Origin: Oscillospiraceae bacterium
GTDB lineage: Bacteria > Bacillota > Clostridia > Oscillospirales > Oscillospiraceae
Assembly (NCBI GenBank): GCA_017632775.1
Contig: JAGBQR010000007.1
Span: 1 to 41,837, forward strand
Length of the DNA: 41,837 nt
Direction of reading: 5' to 3'
Part shown: piece by piece, positions 17,976 through 24,979 of the stretch
Layout of the letters: every line of letters begins with the position of its first letter
Position numbering within the stretch: the stretch's first letter is position 1
Position numbers and translations under genes: made by a program
Notes under the pieces: model-generated
What the model was told of the DNA's origin: nothing
What the model saw: the letters and a program-made list of their open reading frames with translations, nothing else
Database searches by the model: none

Positions 17976-18020
17976 TCACATTCGCTGGTTTTTGATATTG
18001 GCACGAATCATCTTTTTCAT
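17976..18020 (-). CDS. Possible second short leader ORF (14 codons) before metQ
   Basis: Between the leader terminator and metQ lies ATG to TGA encoding 14 residues (MKKMIRANIKNQRM), preceded by AAAGGTGG five bases before the ATG. Its last sense codon is Met, and its stop codon sits in the loop of a small CAGCG/CGCTG stem. It could be a second regulatory peptide or chance; no function is claimed. Confidence 0.3.
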   Translation of the reverse strand: MKKMIRANIKNQRM

Positions 18021-18045
18021 GTTTTCCACCTTTATAAAACAAAAT

Positions 18046-18070
18046 CCGGAGAGCCCGATCAACTCTCCGG
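18046..18070 (-). terminator. Attenuator terminator in the metQNI leader
   Basis: On the minus strand an 8-bp G+C-rich stem (CCGGAGAG / CTCTCCGG, 9-base loop) is followed by ATTTTGTTTT. It sits 41 bases after the Met-rich leader peptide stop and 160 bases before metQ. Its 5' arm can instead pair with ACTTTCCG at 18094-18101 (8 bp, one G-U), which would form an antiterminator. Confidence 0.75.
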
Positions 18071-18093
18071 TATTTTCAACCCTTTTTCTTGTA

Positions 18094-18101
18094 CGGAAAG
18101 T
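18094..18101 (-). promoter_or_regulatory. Putative antiterminator segment of the met leader
   Basis: Minus-strand ACTTTCCG, ten bases after the leader peptide stop codon, is complementary to the 5' arm of the terminator (CGGAGAGT, 18062-18069) with one G-U pair. It can also pair with CGG..AAAG of leader codons 3-5 (18174-18182, two-base bulge). This gives mutually exclusive 1:2, 2:3 and 3:4 pairings. Confidence 0.5.
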
Positions 18102-18110
18102 ATTTCGGAT

Positions 18111-18188
18111 CTAAACAGCACAATAAAACATGCACATGCCACGCATGCCCATGCACATATCCATCATGCTGCTCTTTCTCCGGATCAT
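18111..18188 (-). CDS. Methionine-rich leader peptide of the metQNI operon
   Basis: A 25-codon ORF with a GAGG ribosome binding site eight bases before the ATG at 18188. Eight of 25 codons are Met, at positions 1, 8, 9, 11, 13, 15, 18 and 20, and three are Cys (12, 19, 23); the peptide ends FYCAV. It lies about 24 bases after the predicted transcription start of metQNI and before the attenuator terminator. A run of codons for the substrate of the transporter, followed by alternative hairpins, is the layout of amino-acid biosynthetic leader peptides such as those of the trp and his operons. Inference: shortage of charged tRNA-Met stalls the ribosome and permits antitermination. I saw no SAM riboswitch or T-box elements here. 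Confidence 0.8.
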   Translation of the reverse strand: MIRRKSSMMDMCMGMRGMCMFYCAV

Positions 18189-18218
18189 GAAAAGTTCCTC
18201 TTTTCTTTAGTTGCGTAA

Positions 18219-18247
18219 ATCATATGCTTTTCAGAAGATAATGTCAA
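18219..18247 (-). promoter_or_regulatory. Strong sigma-A promoter of the met leader and metQNI
   Basis: On the minus strand a consensus TTGACA (18242-18247) and TATGAT (18219-18224) are separated by exactly 17 bases. Transcription should begin near 18212, leaving a short 5' end before the leader peptide. Confidence 0.85.
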
Positions 18248-18396
18248 CGTACAAAAAATCTTTCTGTAGTTTTGCCGAACTTTTCCGTTTGTTCATCAAA
18301 ATGTTTGTTGATTAGTACAAAGAACAGAATAAGCGTGAAAAAGTCTGTCCTGACCCCTGTTTTCCGTGTATACTGAACAAAAAAAGGAGGGATTCG

Positions 18397-19047
18397 ATGA
18401 AAACAGCCGTCATTGCCGGCACGCCTGTTGATACGAAGATGGGCGTCGATTTTCTCAGACAGAAGGACCCGGATATCGAAACGCTTTATCTTCCCTGCGC
18501 AGACAGTCCCCGGGAATGTCATCTTTTTCAGATCGCTGATCCTGTGAAAAGGATGGATAAAATTGAAACACTCTGCATAAGAGCTCTGGAAAAAGGCTTC
18601 GATCATTTTTTTGTCTATTGTAATTCTCTCTCCTCTTCTGTGGATTTTGATCTGCTCTCTGAAAAACTGCAGATCCATATCGTCACGCCGATGCATGCAT
18701 ATGATTCTCTTGCCGGACAGTATGATGTCCTTGGCGTTCTCGCTGCAAACAACCAGTGTACAAAAGGGATCGAAGACCGTTTCACTCATGTGAACCCTTC
18801 CGGATATATCCTTGGAATAGGAGATCTCAGGCTGACTGAAGCAGTGGAAAACGGCATGCCTCCGGCCGAGATCGCCGATCGTTTCGCATTGAATGAAATC
18901 TGTGAGTTTTTCCGGAAAAACGGATGCGAAGCTATTGTCCTCGGATGCACCCACTTCCCGTATTTTAAAAAAGAGATATCCGCTCTCACCAGTCTTCCTG
19001 TTCTGGATCCTGCGGATATCATGTATGAAAACCTGATCAAATCCTGA
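18397..19047 (+). CDS. Aspartate/glutamate racemase family protein
   Basis: Member of the PLP-independent Asp/Glu/hydantoin racemase superfamily, whose enzymes use two cysteines as acid and base. Both are visible: Cys75 in VYCNSLSSS and Cys184 in VLGCTHFPYF. At 216 residues it is shorter than typical MurI glutamate racemase (about 265). The substrate cannot be assigned; amino-acid racemisation (Asp or Glu) is the default expectation. It has a very strong ribosome binding site (AAGGAGGG) and is transcribed divergently from the metQNI operon. A TATACT at 18369-18374 could be its -10 element, but no good -35 is seen. It stands alone, closed by the terminator at 19081-19111. Confidence 0.8.
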   Translation: MKTAVIAGTPVDTKMGVDFLRQKDPDIETLYLPCADSPRECHLFQIADPVKRMDKIETLCIRALEKGFDHFFVYCNSLSSSVDFDLLSEKLQIHIVTPMHAYDSLAGQYDVLGVLAANNQCTKGIEDRFTHVNPSGYILGIGDLRLTEAVENGMPPAEIADRFALNEICEFFRKNGCEAIVLGCTHFPYFKKEISALTSLPVLDPADIMYENLIKS

Positions 19048-19080
19048 ACTCTCATCCGGATGTCGTGTCCTTGTGAAAAA

Positions 19081-19111
19081 GCCGGGAGAACTGTCTTTCA
19101 GCTCTCCCGGC
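19081..19111. terminator. Bidirectional terminator between the racemase-like gene and the ThyX-like gene
   Basis: A 9-bp stem (GCCGGGAGA / TCTCCCGGC) is flanked by AAAAA on the left and TTTTTT on the right, so it can end transcripts from the plus-strand racemase-like gene and the convergent minus-strand gene. Confidence 0.85.
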
Positions 19112-19118
19112 TTTTTTC

Positions 19119-19820
19119 TTATTCTTCAGTCTCTTCTGCTTTTTTTCCTGTGATCAGTTCACTGTATGGAAGCGTCTCGATCCAGCGGCAGAATTCTCTC
19201 CATTCCGGAAGACGGTGGGTACGCCGCTGAAAATAGATCGTTTTCAGCTGCCTGTAATTGGTCGTCATACCGGCCGTGATGCGAAATCCGGCCGGGTTGC
19301 TGTAAAGGATCTCAAGGTATTTCCGTTTCTTCTCCTCTTCGGACGCATCGTTATCAAGAAGCAGATTATACTCCGTTACTTTCCGCTTCATGATTTCTAC
19401 GATCGCATCATCCACGTATTCATTGTATCCTTTGTTCAGATCGAAACGCGTGATCCGGTGCATCGTGCTCTGAGAACTTATGAAGTCGAGAAAATGATAT
19501 CGCTCCGCTTCAACCCAGGCTTTATTTGAGAACGTCAGATCGAACTGGACGATCACACCCGTCAGCCACTGGTCGTGCCCTTCTCCCTGATTGCTCTGAG
19601 CCAGTGCCCGAATACCGCTGGTCAGCTCGGACGTCGGTCTGTTCGTATCGACCGACATGGGGAACTTCGCCCTTCGGATACTGTCCTGAAGACCGTAAAC
19701 TTTCACATTTGAGGTGCAGCCGCTGTCTTTCGCAAAAAAGACTCCGGCCTTTTCCAGTGCTGCGGCATACCCTTCTTCGTATCCCTTCCGATATTCCGGG
19801 GATTTATCGTTCATATCCAT
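19119..19820 (-). CDS. Conserved protein, possibly ThyX-like
   Basis: A 233-residue protein not firmly recognised. The central block ERYHFLDFISSQSTMHRI resembles the RHRx7S nucleotide/flavin motif of flavin-dependent thymidylate synthase (ThyX), with Tyr and His where ThyX has His and Arg. The segment TTNYRQLKTIYFQRRTHRLPEWREF resembles its later conserved Arg-rich region. It follows glyA by only 4 bases, and GlyA makes the methylene-THF that ThyX uses, so a folate-linked or nucleotide-methylating role is reasonable but unproven. There is an AGGTGA ribosome binding site; a second in-frame ATG lies six bases downstream. It could equally be a family of unknown function with the same fold. Confidence 0.5.
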   Translation of the reverse strand: MDMNDKSPEYRKGYEEGYAAALEKAGVFFAKDSGCTSNVKVYGLQDSIRRAKFPMSVDTNRPTSELTSGIRALAQSNQGEGHDQWLTGVIVQFDLTFSNKAWVEAERYHFLDFISSQSTMHRITRFDLNKGYNEYVDDAIVEIMKRKVTEYNLLLDNDASEEEKKRKYLEILYSNPAGFRITAGMTTNYRQLKTIYFQRRTHRLPEWREFCRWIETLPYSELITGKKAEETEE

Positions 19821-19824
19821 GTGC

Positions 19825-21021
19825 TCACCTGCTCATCTCCCGGATGACCGCATCGATCCTGTGTGCGATAGCAATGAAGTCATCCGCTGTTTTTCCCTTT
19901 GTTGTTTCTGCGGCTGTTCCGATACGGACACCGCTCGTCTGCACAGGATTCCGCTTTTCATTCGGGACACAGTTTTTATTCAGCGTGATGCCGTGCCGGT
20001 CCAGTTCATCCTGAAGAGCCTTTCCGGTAAGATCCGGATGCGTGCGGGAAAAGTCGATCAGGAAAAGATGATTGTCTGTCCCGCCGGTCACGACCTCGTA
20101 TCCCATGCGTATAAACTCGTCACACATGGCCCTGCAGTTGATGACCACATTCCGGATGTATTCCTTATAGGACGGATCGCAGGCTTCCTCGGCAGCGATC
20201 GCTTTCGCAGCGATCACATGCTCAAGCGGGCCTCCCTGCGTCCCGGGAAAGATCGCCCCGTCAACGACAGACGCGAGTTCTTTTCTGCAGAAGATCATGC
20301 CGCCCCTCGGGCCGCGAAGCGTTTTGTGCGTAGTCGTAGTGATGATATCGGCCAATCCGAAGGGCGACGGATGGAATCCCGCTGCGATCAGCCCGGCGAT
20401 GTGCGCCATATCCACCATAAAGTACGGTTTTTTCTCCAGCCCGGAATCATCAATGATTTTACGGATCCGGTCGAACGCAATGACCCGTGAGTAGGCGCTT
20501 GCACCCGCAAGAACCAGAGCAGGCCTGTGTTCTTCTATCTTCTTCTCTATATCCGAATAATCGATATATCCGTTCTCATCCACATCATAAAAAAAAGTGT
20601 TGAAAACTTTTCCGCTTATATTCACAGGCGAGCCATGAGTAAGATGTCCTCCGTTGTTGAGGCTCATGGCAAGAATCGTATCTCCCGGCTGAAGTACGCT
20701 CAGGTAGGCTGCCATATTGGCCTGAGAACCGCTGTGCGGCTGCACATTCACATGATAGTCCGTATGAAAGACTTCCCGCCACTTCGAACAGCAGTACTCC
20801 TCGATCTCATCGATGACCTGGCAGCCGCCGTAATACCGGCCCTTTTTCCCGCAGCCATCCGAACGTACGGCAGGAAAGCCTTCGCAGTATTTGTTCGTAA
20901 GACACGAACCAAGCGCTTTCAGCACGTTCTGGCTCACAAAGTTTTCACTGGCGATGAGTTCGATGTTCCGATCCTGTCTTTCTTTTTCTTTCTCTATCAG
21001 TCTGAATACTTCCGATTCCAT
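19825..21021 (-). CDS. glyA: Serine hydroxymethyltransferase
   Basis: PLP enzyme that interconverts serine plus THF with glycine plus 5,10-methylene-THF, the main one-carbon source. Seen: RNIELIASENFVS, HSGSQANMAAY, FMVDMAHIAGLIAAG, and TTTTHKTLRGPRGG with the PLP-binding Lys, plus GTQGGPLEHVIAAKA. I chose the ATG at 21021 (398 residues) because GGAGG lies just before it; the frame is open to 21078 but without a ribosome binding site. Unusual: between EGFP and RYYGG there are about nine extra residues (AVRSDGCGKKG) relative to the common EGYPGKRYYGG, in the loop between the catalytic Glu and Tyr. It is probably cotranscribed with the following ThyX-like gene. Confidence 0.95.
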   Translation of the reverse strand: MESEVFRLIEKEKERQDRNIELIASENFVSQNVLKALGSCLTNKYCEGFPAVRSDGCGKKGRYYGGCQVIDEIEEYCCSKWREVFHTDYHVNVQPHSGSQANMAAYLSVLQPGDTILAMSLNNGGHLTHGSPVNISGKVFNTFFYDVDENGYIDYSDIEKKIEEHRPALVLAGASAYSRVIAFDRIRKIIDDSGLEKKPYFMVDMAHIAGLIAAGFHPSPFGLADIITTTTHKTLRGPRGGMIFCRKELASVVDGAIFPGTQGGPLEHVIAAKAIAAEEACDPSYKEYIRNVVINCRAMCDEFIRMGYEVVTGGTDNHLFLIDFSRTHPDLTGKALQDELDRHGITLNKNCVPNEKRNPVQTSGVRIGTAAETTKGKTADDFIAIAHRIDAVIREMSR

Positions 21022-21068
21022 TCTGGCCTCCGGGTACTTTCTTGTTATAGGTCTTGATCCAAATAGGC

Positions 21069-21097
21069 ATATTACCATATCCCTGGTCTGAAAGCAA
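21069..21097 (-). promoter_or_regulatory. Predicted promoter of glyA
   Basis: On the minus strand TTGCTT (21092-21097) and TAATAT (21069-21074) are 17 bases apart, leaving a leader of about 40 bases before the chosen glyA start. This position also argues against the longer glyA start at 21078. Confidence 0.45.
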
Positions 21098-21118
21098 GCT
21101 TAATACACAAGATATAGA

Positions 21119-21149
21119 TCAGCGGACCGGCTTCACGCCGGTCCGCTGA
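21119..21149 (-). terminator. Hairpin after the nucleoside permease operon
   Basis: A 12-bp perfect stem (TCAGCGGACCGG and complement), extendable by one C-G pair, lies 17 bases after the last permease gene. The following minus-strand sequence TCTATATCTTG is only moderately U-rich, so it is a good but not ideal terminator. Confidence 0.65.
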
Positions 21150-21166
21150 CTTTATACAGGATAGGT

Positions 21167-22111
21167 TCACTTCGTACGCAGATACGGTTTTCCGTTTGCG
21201 GAAGGAACATGTGACTTTCCAACGAAAAGGATAAGCACGATCACAGTAACAGCATATGGGATCATGGAAAGCAGCTGCATGTTCACACCGGAGGATCCTC
21301 CAAGAACCACTTTAAGTCCGGAACAGAATCCAAAGAGCAGACAGCCCAGCAAGGCACCATGCGGACGGAATTTCCCGAAAATAACAGCAGCAATGGCTAT
21401 GAAACCTTGTCCAACGATCGAGATCGGTCGGAACTGGGTCGAGATAGCCATCGTCACGCAGGCGCCGCCCAGACCGGAAAGGAACCCGGAGATGCACACA
21501 CAGAGGAAACGCATTTTGATGACATCGATGCCAAGCGTCTCACAGGCTTGCGGATGCTCACCGCATGCGCGCAGACGAAGTCCGAAGCGGGTCTTGTAAA
21601 AGATGAACCATACAATGATCACGGCGAGAAACACAAGATAGGTGGAGGCAAAATTGGCAAAGACGTTATCCATGAAGCGGCCGAAAACGGTCGATGTGTC
21701 GAACACCCCCCGGAAAAGACGCGGGATCTTCATGCTGGGTTCGAGAGGGATGGTGTCCGTTGAGTTGAACATGACTTTCGCGATCATGATCACGATCCCC
21801 GGTCCAAGCATGTTGATCGCGGTGCCGGCAATCGTCTGATCAGCACCAAGTTTCACGGTAGCGATCGCATGGAGGGCGCCAAAAAACATACCCGCAAGCC
21901 CTCCGCAAAGGAAGCCGATCCAAGGGCTTCCTGTAAAGTATGCCACAACAGTTCCCGTAAAGGCGCCGGCAGTCATCATACCTTCGATTCCGATATTCAC
22001 AACGCCGGAGACTTCCGAGAAGCAGGAGCCGAGTGCGGCATACATCAGAGGCGTCATATAGATCAGCGTGGCATACAGGATGATGCCAAGGTTATTGATG
22101 ATGTTCGTCAT
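21167..22111 (-). CDS. Nucleoside ABC transporter permease (NupQ/BmpB type)
   Basis: Membrane permease of the BPD_transp_2 family, second permease of a BMP-type nucleoside importer. The 314 residues are mostly hydrophobic helices; typical motifs are FSEVSGVVNIGIEGMMTAGAF near the N-terminus, GADQTIAGTAINMLGPG, the cytoplasmic loop GLRLRACGEHPQACETLGIDV, and the glycine-rich segment ISGFLSGLGGA. The start overlaps the preceding permease by 4 bases. The closest described relatives are Bacillus NupQ/YufQ. It is the last gene of the transporter operon. Confidence 0.9.
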   Translation of the reverse strand: MTNIINNLGIILYATLIYMTPLMYAALGSCFSEVSGVVNIGIEGMMTAGAFTGTVVAYFTGSPWIGFLCGGLAGMFFGALHAIATVKLGADQTIAGTAINMLGPGIVIMIAKVMFNSTDTIPLEPSMKIPRLFRGVFDTSTVFGRFMDNVFANFASTYLVFLAVIIVWFIFYKTRFGLRLRACGEHPQACETLGIDVIKMRFLCVCISGFLSGLGGACVTMAISTQFRPISIVGQGFIAIAAVIFGKFRPHGALLGCLLFGFCSGLKVVLGGSSGVNMQLLSMIPYAVTVIVLILFVGKSHVPSANGKPYLRTK

Positions 22112-23256
22112 TGTTTCCCGCCTCCTTTTTCATTTGCCTTATCGATCTCTTCCTGCTGCATGATATTCTGTTCTTTTCGTGTCTTATGCCGGACAGCGGT
22201 AAAGTTGAGTCTTTCAAAGAGAATGGAGATCGAGATAAAGAATACCACTGTACCGACTATCACATTGATCAGCTGTGTAGGCACGCCTACCAGGTTTAGC
22301 TTGCTTCCGCCATAGATCAGTGCTCCGTAGAAAAGTCCGGCAACCAGTACTCCGAAAGGATTTGAACATCCGATCAGCGCTACGACTATCCCTGCAAATC
22401 CGAAGCCTTCCTGTGAGGTGAAAACGCTGATCCGTCCTCCCATCCCCATCAGCTGCAGTGCTCCGCCAAGTCCTGCAAGAGCTCCGGAGATGGCCAGGGA
22501 TGTCAGGATCGAACGGTTCACACCGATCCCGCCATACTCTGCTGCGTTTTTATTGGAACCTACCGCCTTCAGTTCATAGCCAAGCGTAGTTTTCTCTATA
22601 ATGAACCATACGAGCACGGTAGCGGCAACTGCCACAAGGATGCCCCAGTTTGCTGTCGGTGCGATATTCAGGCGGTCAATGAATCCCTGAGGAAGAAGTG
22701 TTCTTGCTGATGCGGCAATGTTCTTCGTGGACTCCGCACTTCCGTCCGAATGGATCGCAGGGATACCGGCAATGAAGTTCGAGAGATAGAATGCGATCCA
22801 GTTGAACATGATCATGCTGAGGACTTCATTGATGCCCCATCTTGTTTTCAGAAAACCGACTATCGATCCCCAGATCGCTCCCGCGGCCATAGCAGCAAGG
22901 AAGCAGAGCGGGATAAGAACGATCCCGGGCAGATTCCCGCACAGGATCCCCACACAGGCCGCTGCCATGGAACCGACCACGAACTGGCCTTCCGCACCGA
23001 TATTGAAAACACCTGTTTTAAAGGAAAACGCTACGGAAAGACCGACAACAATGTAGGAGATCGAATAAACGATCACATAAGAAAAACCCTTCAGGCTGGT
23101 GATGCTTGTCAGCAGTCTGCCGTATGCTTCCCCTACGCTGAGTCCCATGATGATCAGGAAAACCGCCCCGACAAGAAATCCCATGAATATGGAAATCAGA
23201 ATCTGAAGAAAGCGGTGATCCGCTATATAAGAGAATACTCCCTTTTTCTCTTTCAT
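22108..23256 (-). CDS. Nucleoside ABC transporter permease (NupP/BmpC type)
   Basis: First permease of the nucleoside importer, BPD_transp_2 family, 382 residues with about nine to ten hydrophobic helices. Motifs: VAFSFKTGVFNIGAEGQFVVG, LKTRWGINEVLSMIMFNWIAFYL, ELKAVGSNKNAAEYGGIGV (the cytoplasmic loop contacting the ATPase), and ALAGLGGALQLMG. The C-terminus is a charged tail. It overlaps both neighbours by 4 bases, so ATPase and both permeases are translated as a coupled set. The resemblance is to NupP/YufP. Confidence 0.9.
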   Translation of the reverse strand: MKEKKGVFSYIADHRFLQILISIFMGFLVGAVFLIIMGLSVGEAYGRLLTSITSLKGFSYVIVYSISYIVVGLSVAFSFKTGVFNIGAEGQFVVGSMAAACVGILCGNLPGIVLIPLCFLAAMAAGAIWGSIVGFLKTRWGINEVLSMIMFNWIAFYLSNFIAGIPAIHSDGSAESTKNIAASARTLLPQGFIDRLNIAPTANWGILVAVAATVLVWFIIEKTTLGYELKAVGSNKNAAEYGGIGVNRSILTSLAISGALAGLGGALQLMGMGGRISVFTSQEGFGFAGIVVALIGCSNPFGVLVAGLFYGALIYGGSKLNLVGVPTQLINVIVGTVVFFISISILFERLNFTAVRHKTRKEQNIMQQEEIDKANEKGGGKQ

Positions 23257-24791
23257 GATTTCTTACCTCCTGCCATCATCAGACCGAGTTCATTTTCATC
23301 CGCTTCCTTTCCGGGAAGAGAAGCAACGATCTTTCCGTCAAAGATCACGTCGATGATATCGGAAAGACTCATGATCTCATCAAGTTCGAATGAAACAAGA
23401 AGAACCGCTTTTCCCTTGTTCCGCTGGTCGACGATATACTTATGAACATATTCGATTGCACCGACATCCAGACCGCGCGTAGGATTCACCGCGATCAGAA
23501 GGTCCTTGTCATTCTGCACTTCGCGTGCGATTATCACTTTCTGCTGGTTTCCGCCGGAGAGCGTGCGCGCAGCCCGTTTCTCACTGCTGCCGGGACGAAT
23601 ATCGAACTGCTCGATCGAACTGGTCGCATGATCGAAGATCGCGTCTCTCTTCAGGATGGATCGGAACGAGAAGGGATCTTTTCCGTAATTCTGCAGGATC
23701 AGGTTATCCTCGATGGAAAAATCAAGAACCAGTCCGTGTTTCTGCCGGTCGGCCGGAATGCTGGATACACCGTGATTATACCCGAAGCGCGGCGAACGGT
23801 TGAAAACATTTGTACCGTTTACAAAGACCTTTCCGGATATCCCTTTCCGAAGTCCCGTGATCACTTCAACAAGCTCCGTCTGACCGTTCCCGTCGATTCC
23901 GGCAATTCCGACTATTTCTCCCCTTCTGACCTGAAGATCAAGTCCTTTTACGATCTCTACGCCGCGATAATCCAGACAATGAAGGTTTTCCACATTCAGA
24001 ACCACTTCACCGGGGGTCATTTCCTGTTTCTCGACCTTGAACGTAACATTCCGTCCGACCATCATGCTCGCCAGATCACTTTCGGTCACAGTATCCACAT
24101 CTACCGTCCCGATATATTTGCCAAGTCTTATGATGGTGCAGAAATCAGCAGACTCCTTGATCTCTTTCAGTTTATGGGTAATCAGAATGATGCTCTTTCC
24201 GTCTTTAGCAAGCTTGTGCATGATTTCGATCAGTTCCACGATTTCCTGCGGGGTAAGAGAGGAGGTCGGTTCGTCGAGGATCAGGATATCCGCCCCGCGG
24301 TACAGTGCTTTCAGGATCTCAACGCGCTGCTGCATACCAACAGAAATATCCTCGATCTTCGCATCCGGATCAATGGAAAGGCCATATCGTTCCGAGAGTT
24401 CGACCACATTTTTCCGGGCCGTCTCCATGTCCAGAGAAATGCCCTTCCGCGGTTCAGTGCCCAACACGATGTTTTCGGTCACGGTAAACGGCTGGACAAG
24501 CATAAAATGCTGATGAACCATGCCGATCCCCGCATCGATCGCATCTTTGGGGTTGTTCATCTCGACTTTCTTTCCATTCACAAGAATATCGCCCGACGTA
24601 GGCTTGATCAAGCCATAGAGCTGATTCATGAGCGTGGACTTTCCGGCGCCGTTCTCGCCCAGGATCGCATGGATCTCCCCTTTATGGACTGTCAGCTGGA
24701 TACCGTCGTTAGCCGTGAAATTTCCGAAGCGCTTTACGATATCCCGCATTTCCACAACAGGTGTGTTCATATCGACATATTCTTTTGACAA
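23253..24791 (-). CDS. Nucleoside ABC transporter double ATPase (NupO/YufO type)
   Basis: ABC protein with two fused nucleotide-binding domains, 512 residues, which energises nucleoside uptake. First half: GENGAGKSTLMNQLYG, MVHQHFMLVQPFTV, DISVGMQQRVEILKAL, ILDEPTSSLTPQE. Second half: GIDGNGQTELVEVITG (a degenerate P-loop), TLSGGNQQKVIIAREV and a second Walker-B-like VNPTRGLD, where Glu is replaced by Asn, as is usual in this subfamily. The reading frame begins at a TTG (24791) with a GGGAGGGGGAG ribosome binding site six bases away; the ATG at 24770 is too distant from it. It follows the BMP lipoprotein gene after a terminator hairpin. Confidence 0.9.
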   Translation of the reverse strand: MSKEYVDMNTPVVEMRDIVKRFGNFTANDGIQLTVHKGEIHAILGENGAGKSTLMNQLYGLIKPTSGDILVNGKKVEMNNPKDAIDAGIGMVHQHFMLVQPFTVTENIVLGTEPRKGISLDMETARKNVVELSERYGLSIDPDAKIEDISVGMQQRVEILKALYRGADILILDEPTSSLTPQEIVELIEIMHKLAKDGKSIILITHKLKEIKESADFCTIIRLGKYIGTVDVDTVTESDLASMMVGRNVTFKVEKQEMTPGEVVLNVENLHCLDYRGVEIVKGLDLQVRRGEIVGIAGIDGNGQTELVEVITGLRKGISGKVFVNGTNVFNRSPRFGYNHGVSSIPADRQKHGLVLDFSIEDNLILQNYGKDPFSFRSILKRDAIFDHATSSIEQFDIRPGSSEKRAARTLSGGNQQKVIIAREVQNDKDLLIAVNPTRGLDVGAIEYVHKYIVDQRNKGKAVLLVSFELDEIMSLSDIIDVIFDGKIVASLPGKEADENELGLMMAGGKKS

Positions 24792-24941
24792 ACAGATCTC
24801 CCCCTCCCGATGGCTGCGTATTATTTTGAAAAGGAAAATGAATTCTTATGTACTATTTTTTCGATTTTCGATATTTATAAAAGAATCCGGAAAATATTGT
24901 ACTATAGTTTTCAGGATTCTTCCACTGGAATCGAAAAAAAA

Positions 24942-24968
24942 TCCCTCACCGGAGGATCCGGTGAGGGA
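24942..24968 (-). terminator. Intrinsic terminator after the BMP lipoprotein gene
   Basis: An 11-bp perfect stem (TCCCTCACCGG / CCGGTGAGGGA, 5-base loop) is followed on the minus strand by TTTTTTTC. It lies 11 bases after the lipoprotein stop. The next gene, the ATPase, is 150 bases further on; the sequence between is A+T-rich and I see no clear promoter, so read-through probably feeds the ATPase and permeases. Confidence 0.85.
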
Positions 24969-24979
24969 ACAGGGGATTA

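Noticed and set aside
18021..18215. SAM riboswitch or T-box in the metQ leader
   Set aside because: I looked for an S-box four-way junction pattern and for a T-box antiterminator sequence and saw neither; the leader is too short and is occupied by the Met-rich ORF. A covariance-model search would settle this.
23442..24788. A 448-codon open frame on the plus strand opposite the nucleoside transporter ATPase
   Set aside because: The minus strand encodes a clear double ABC ATPase; the plus translation shows no family motifs.
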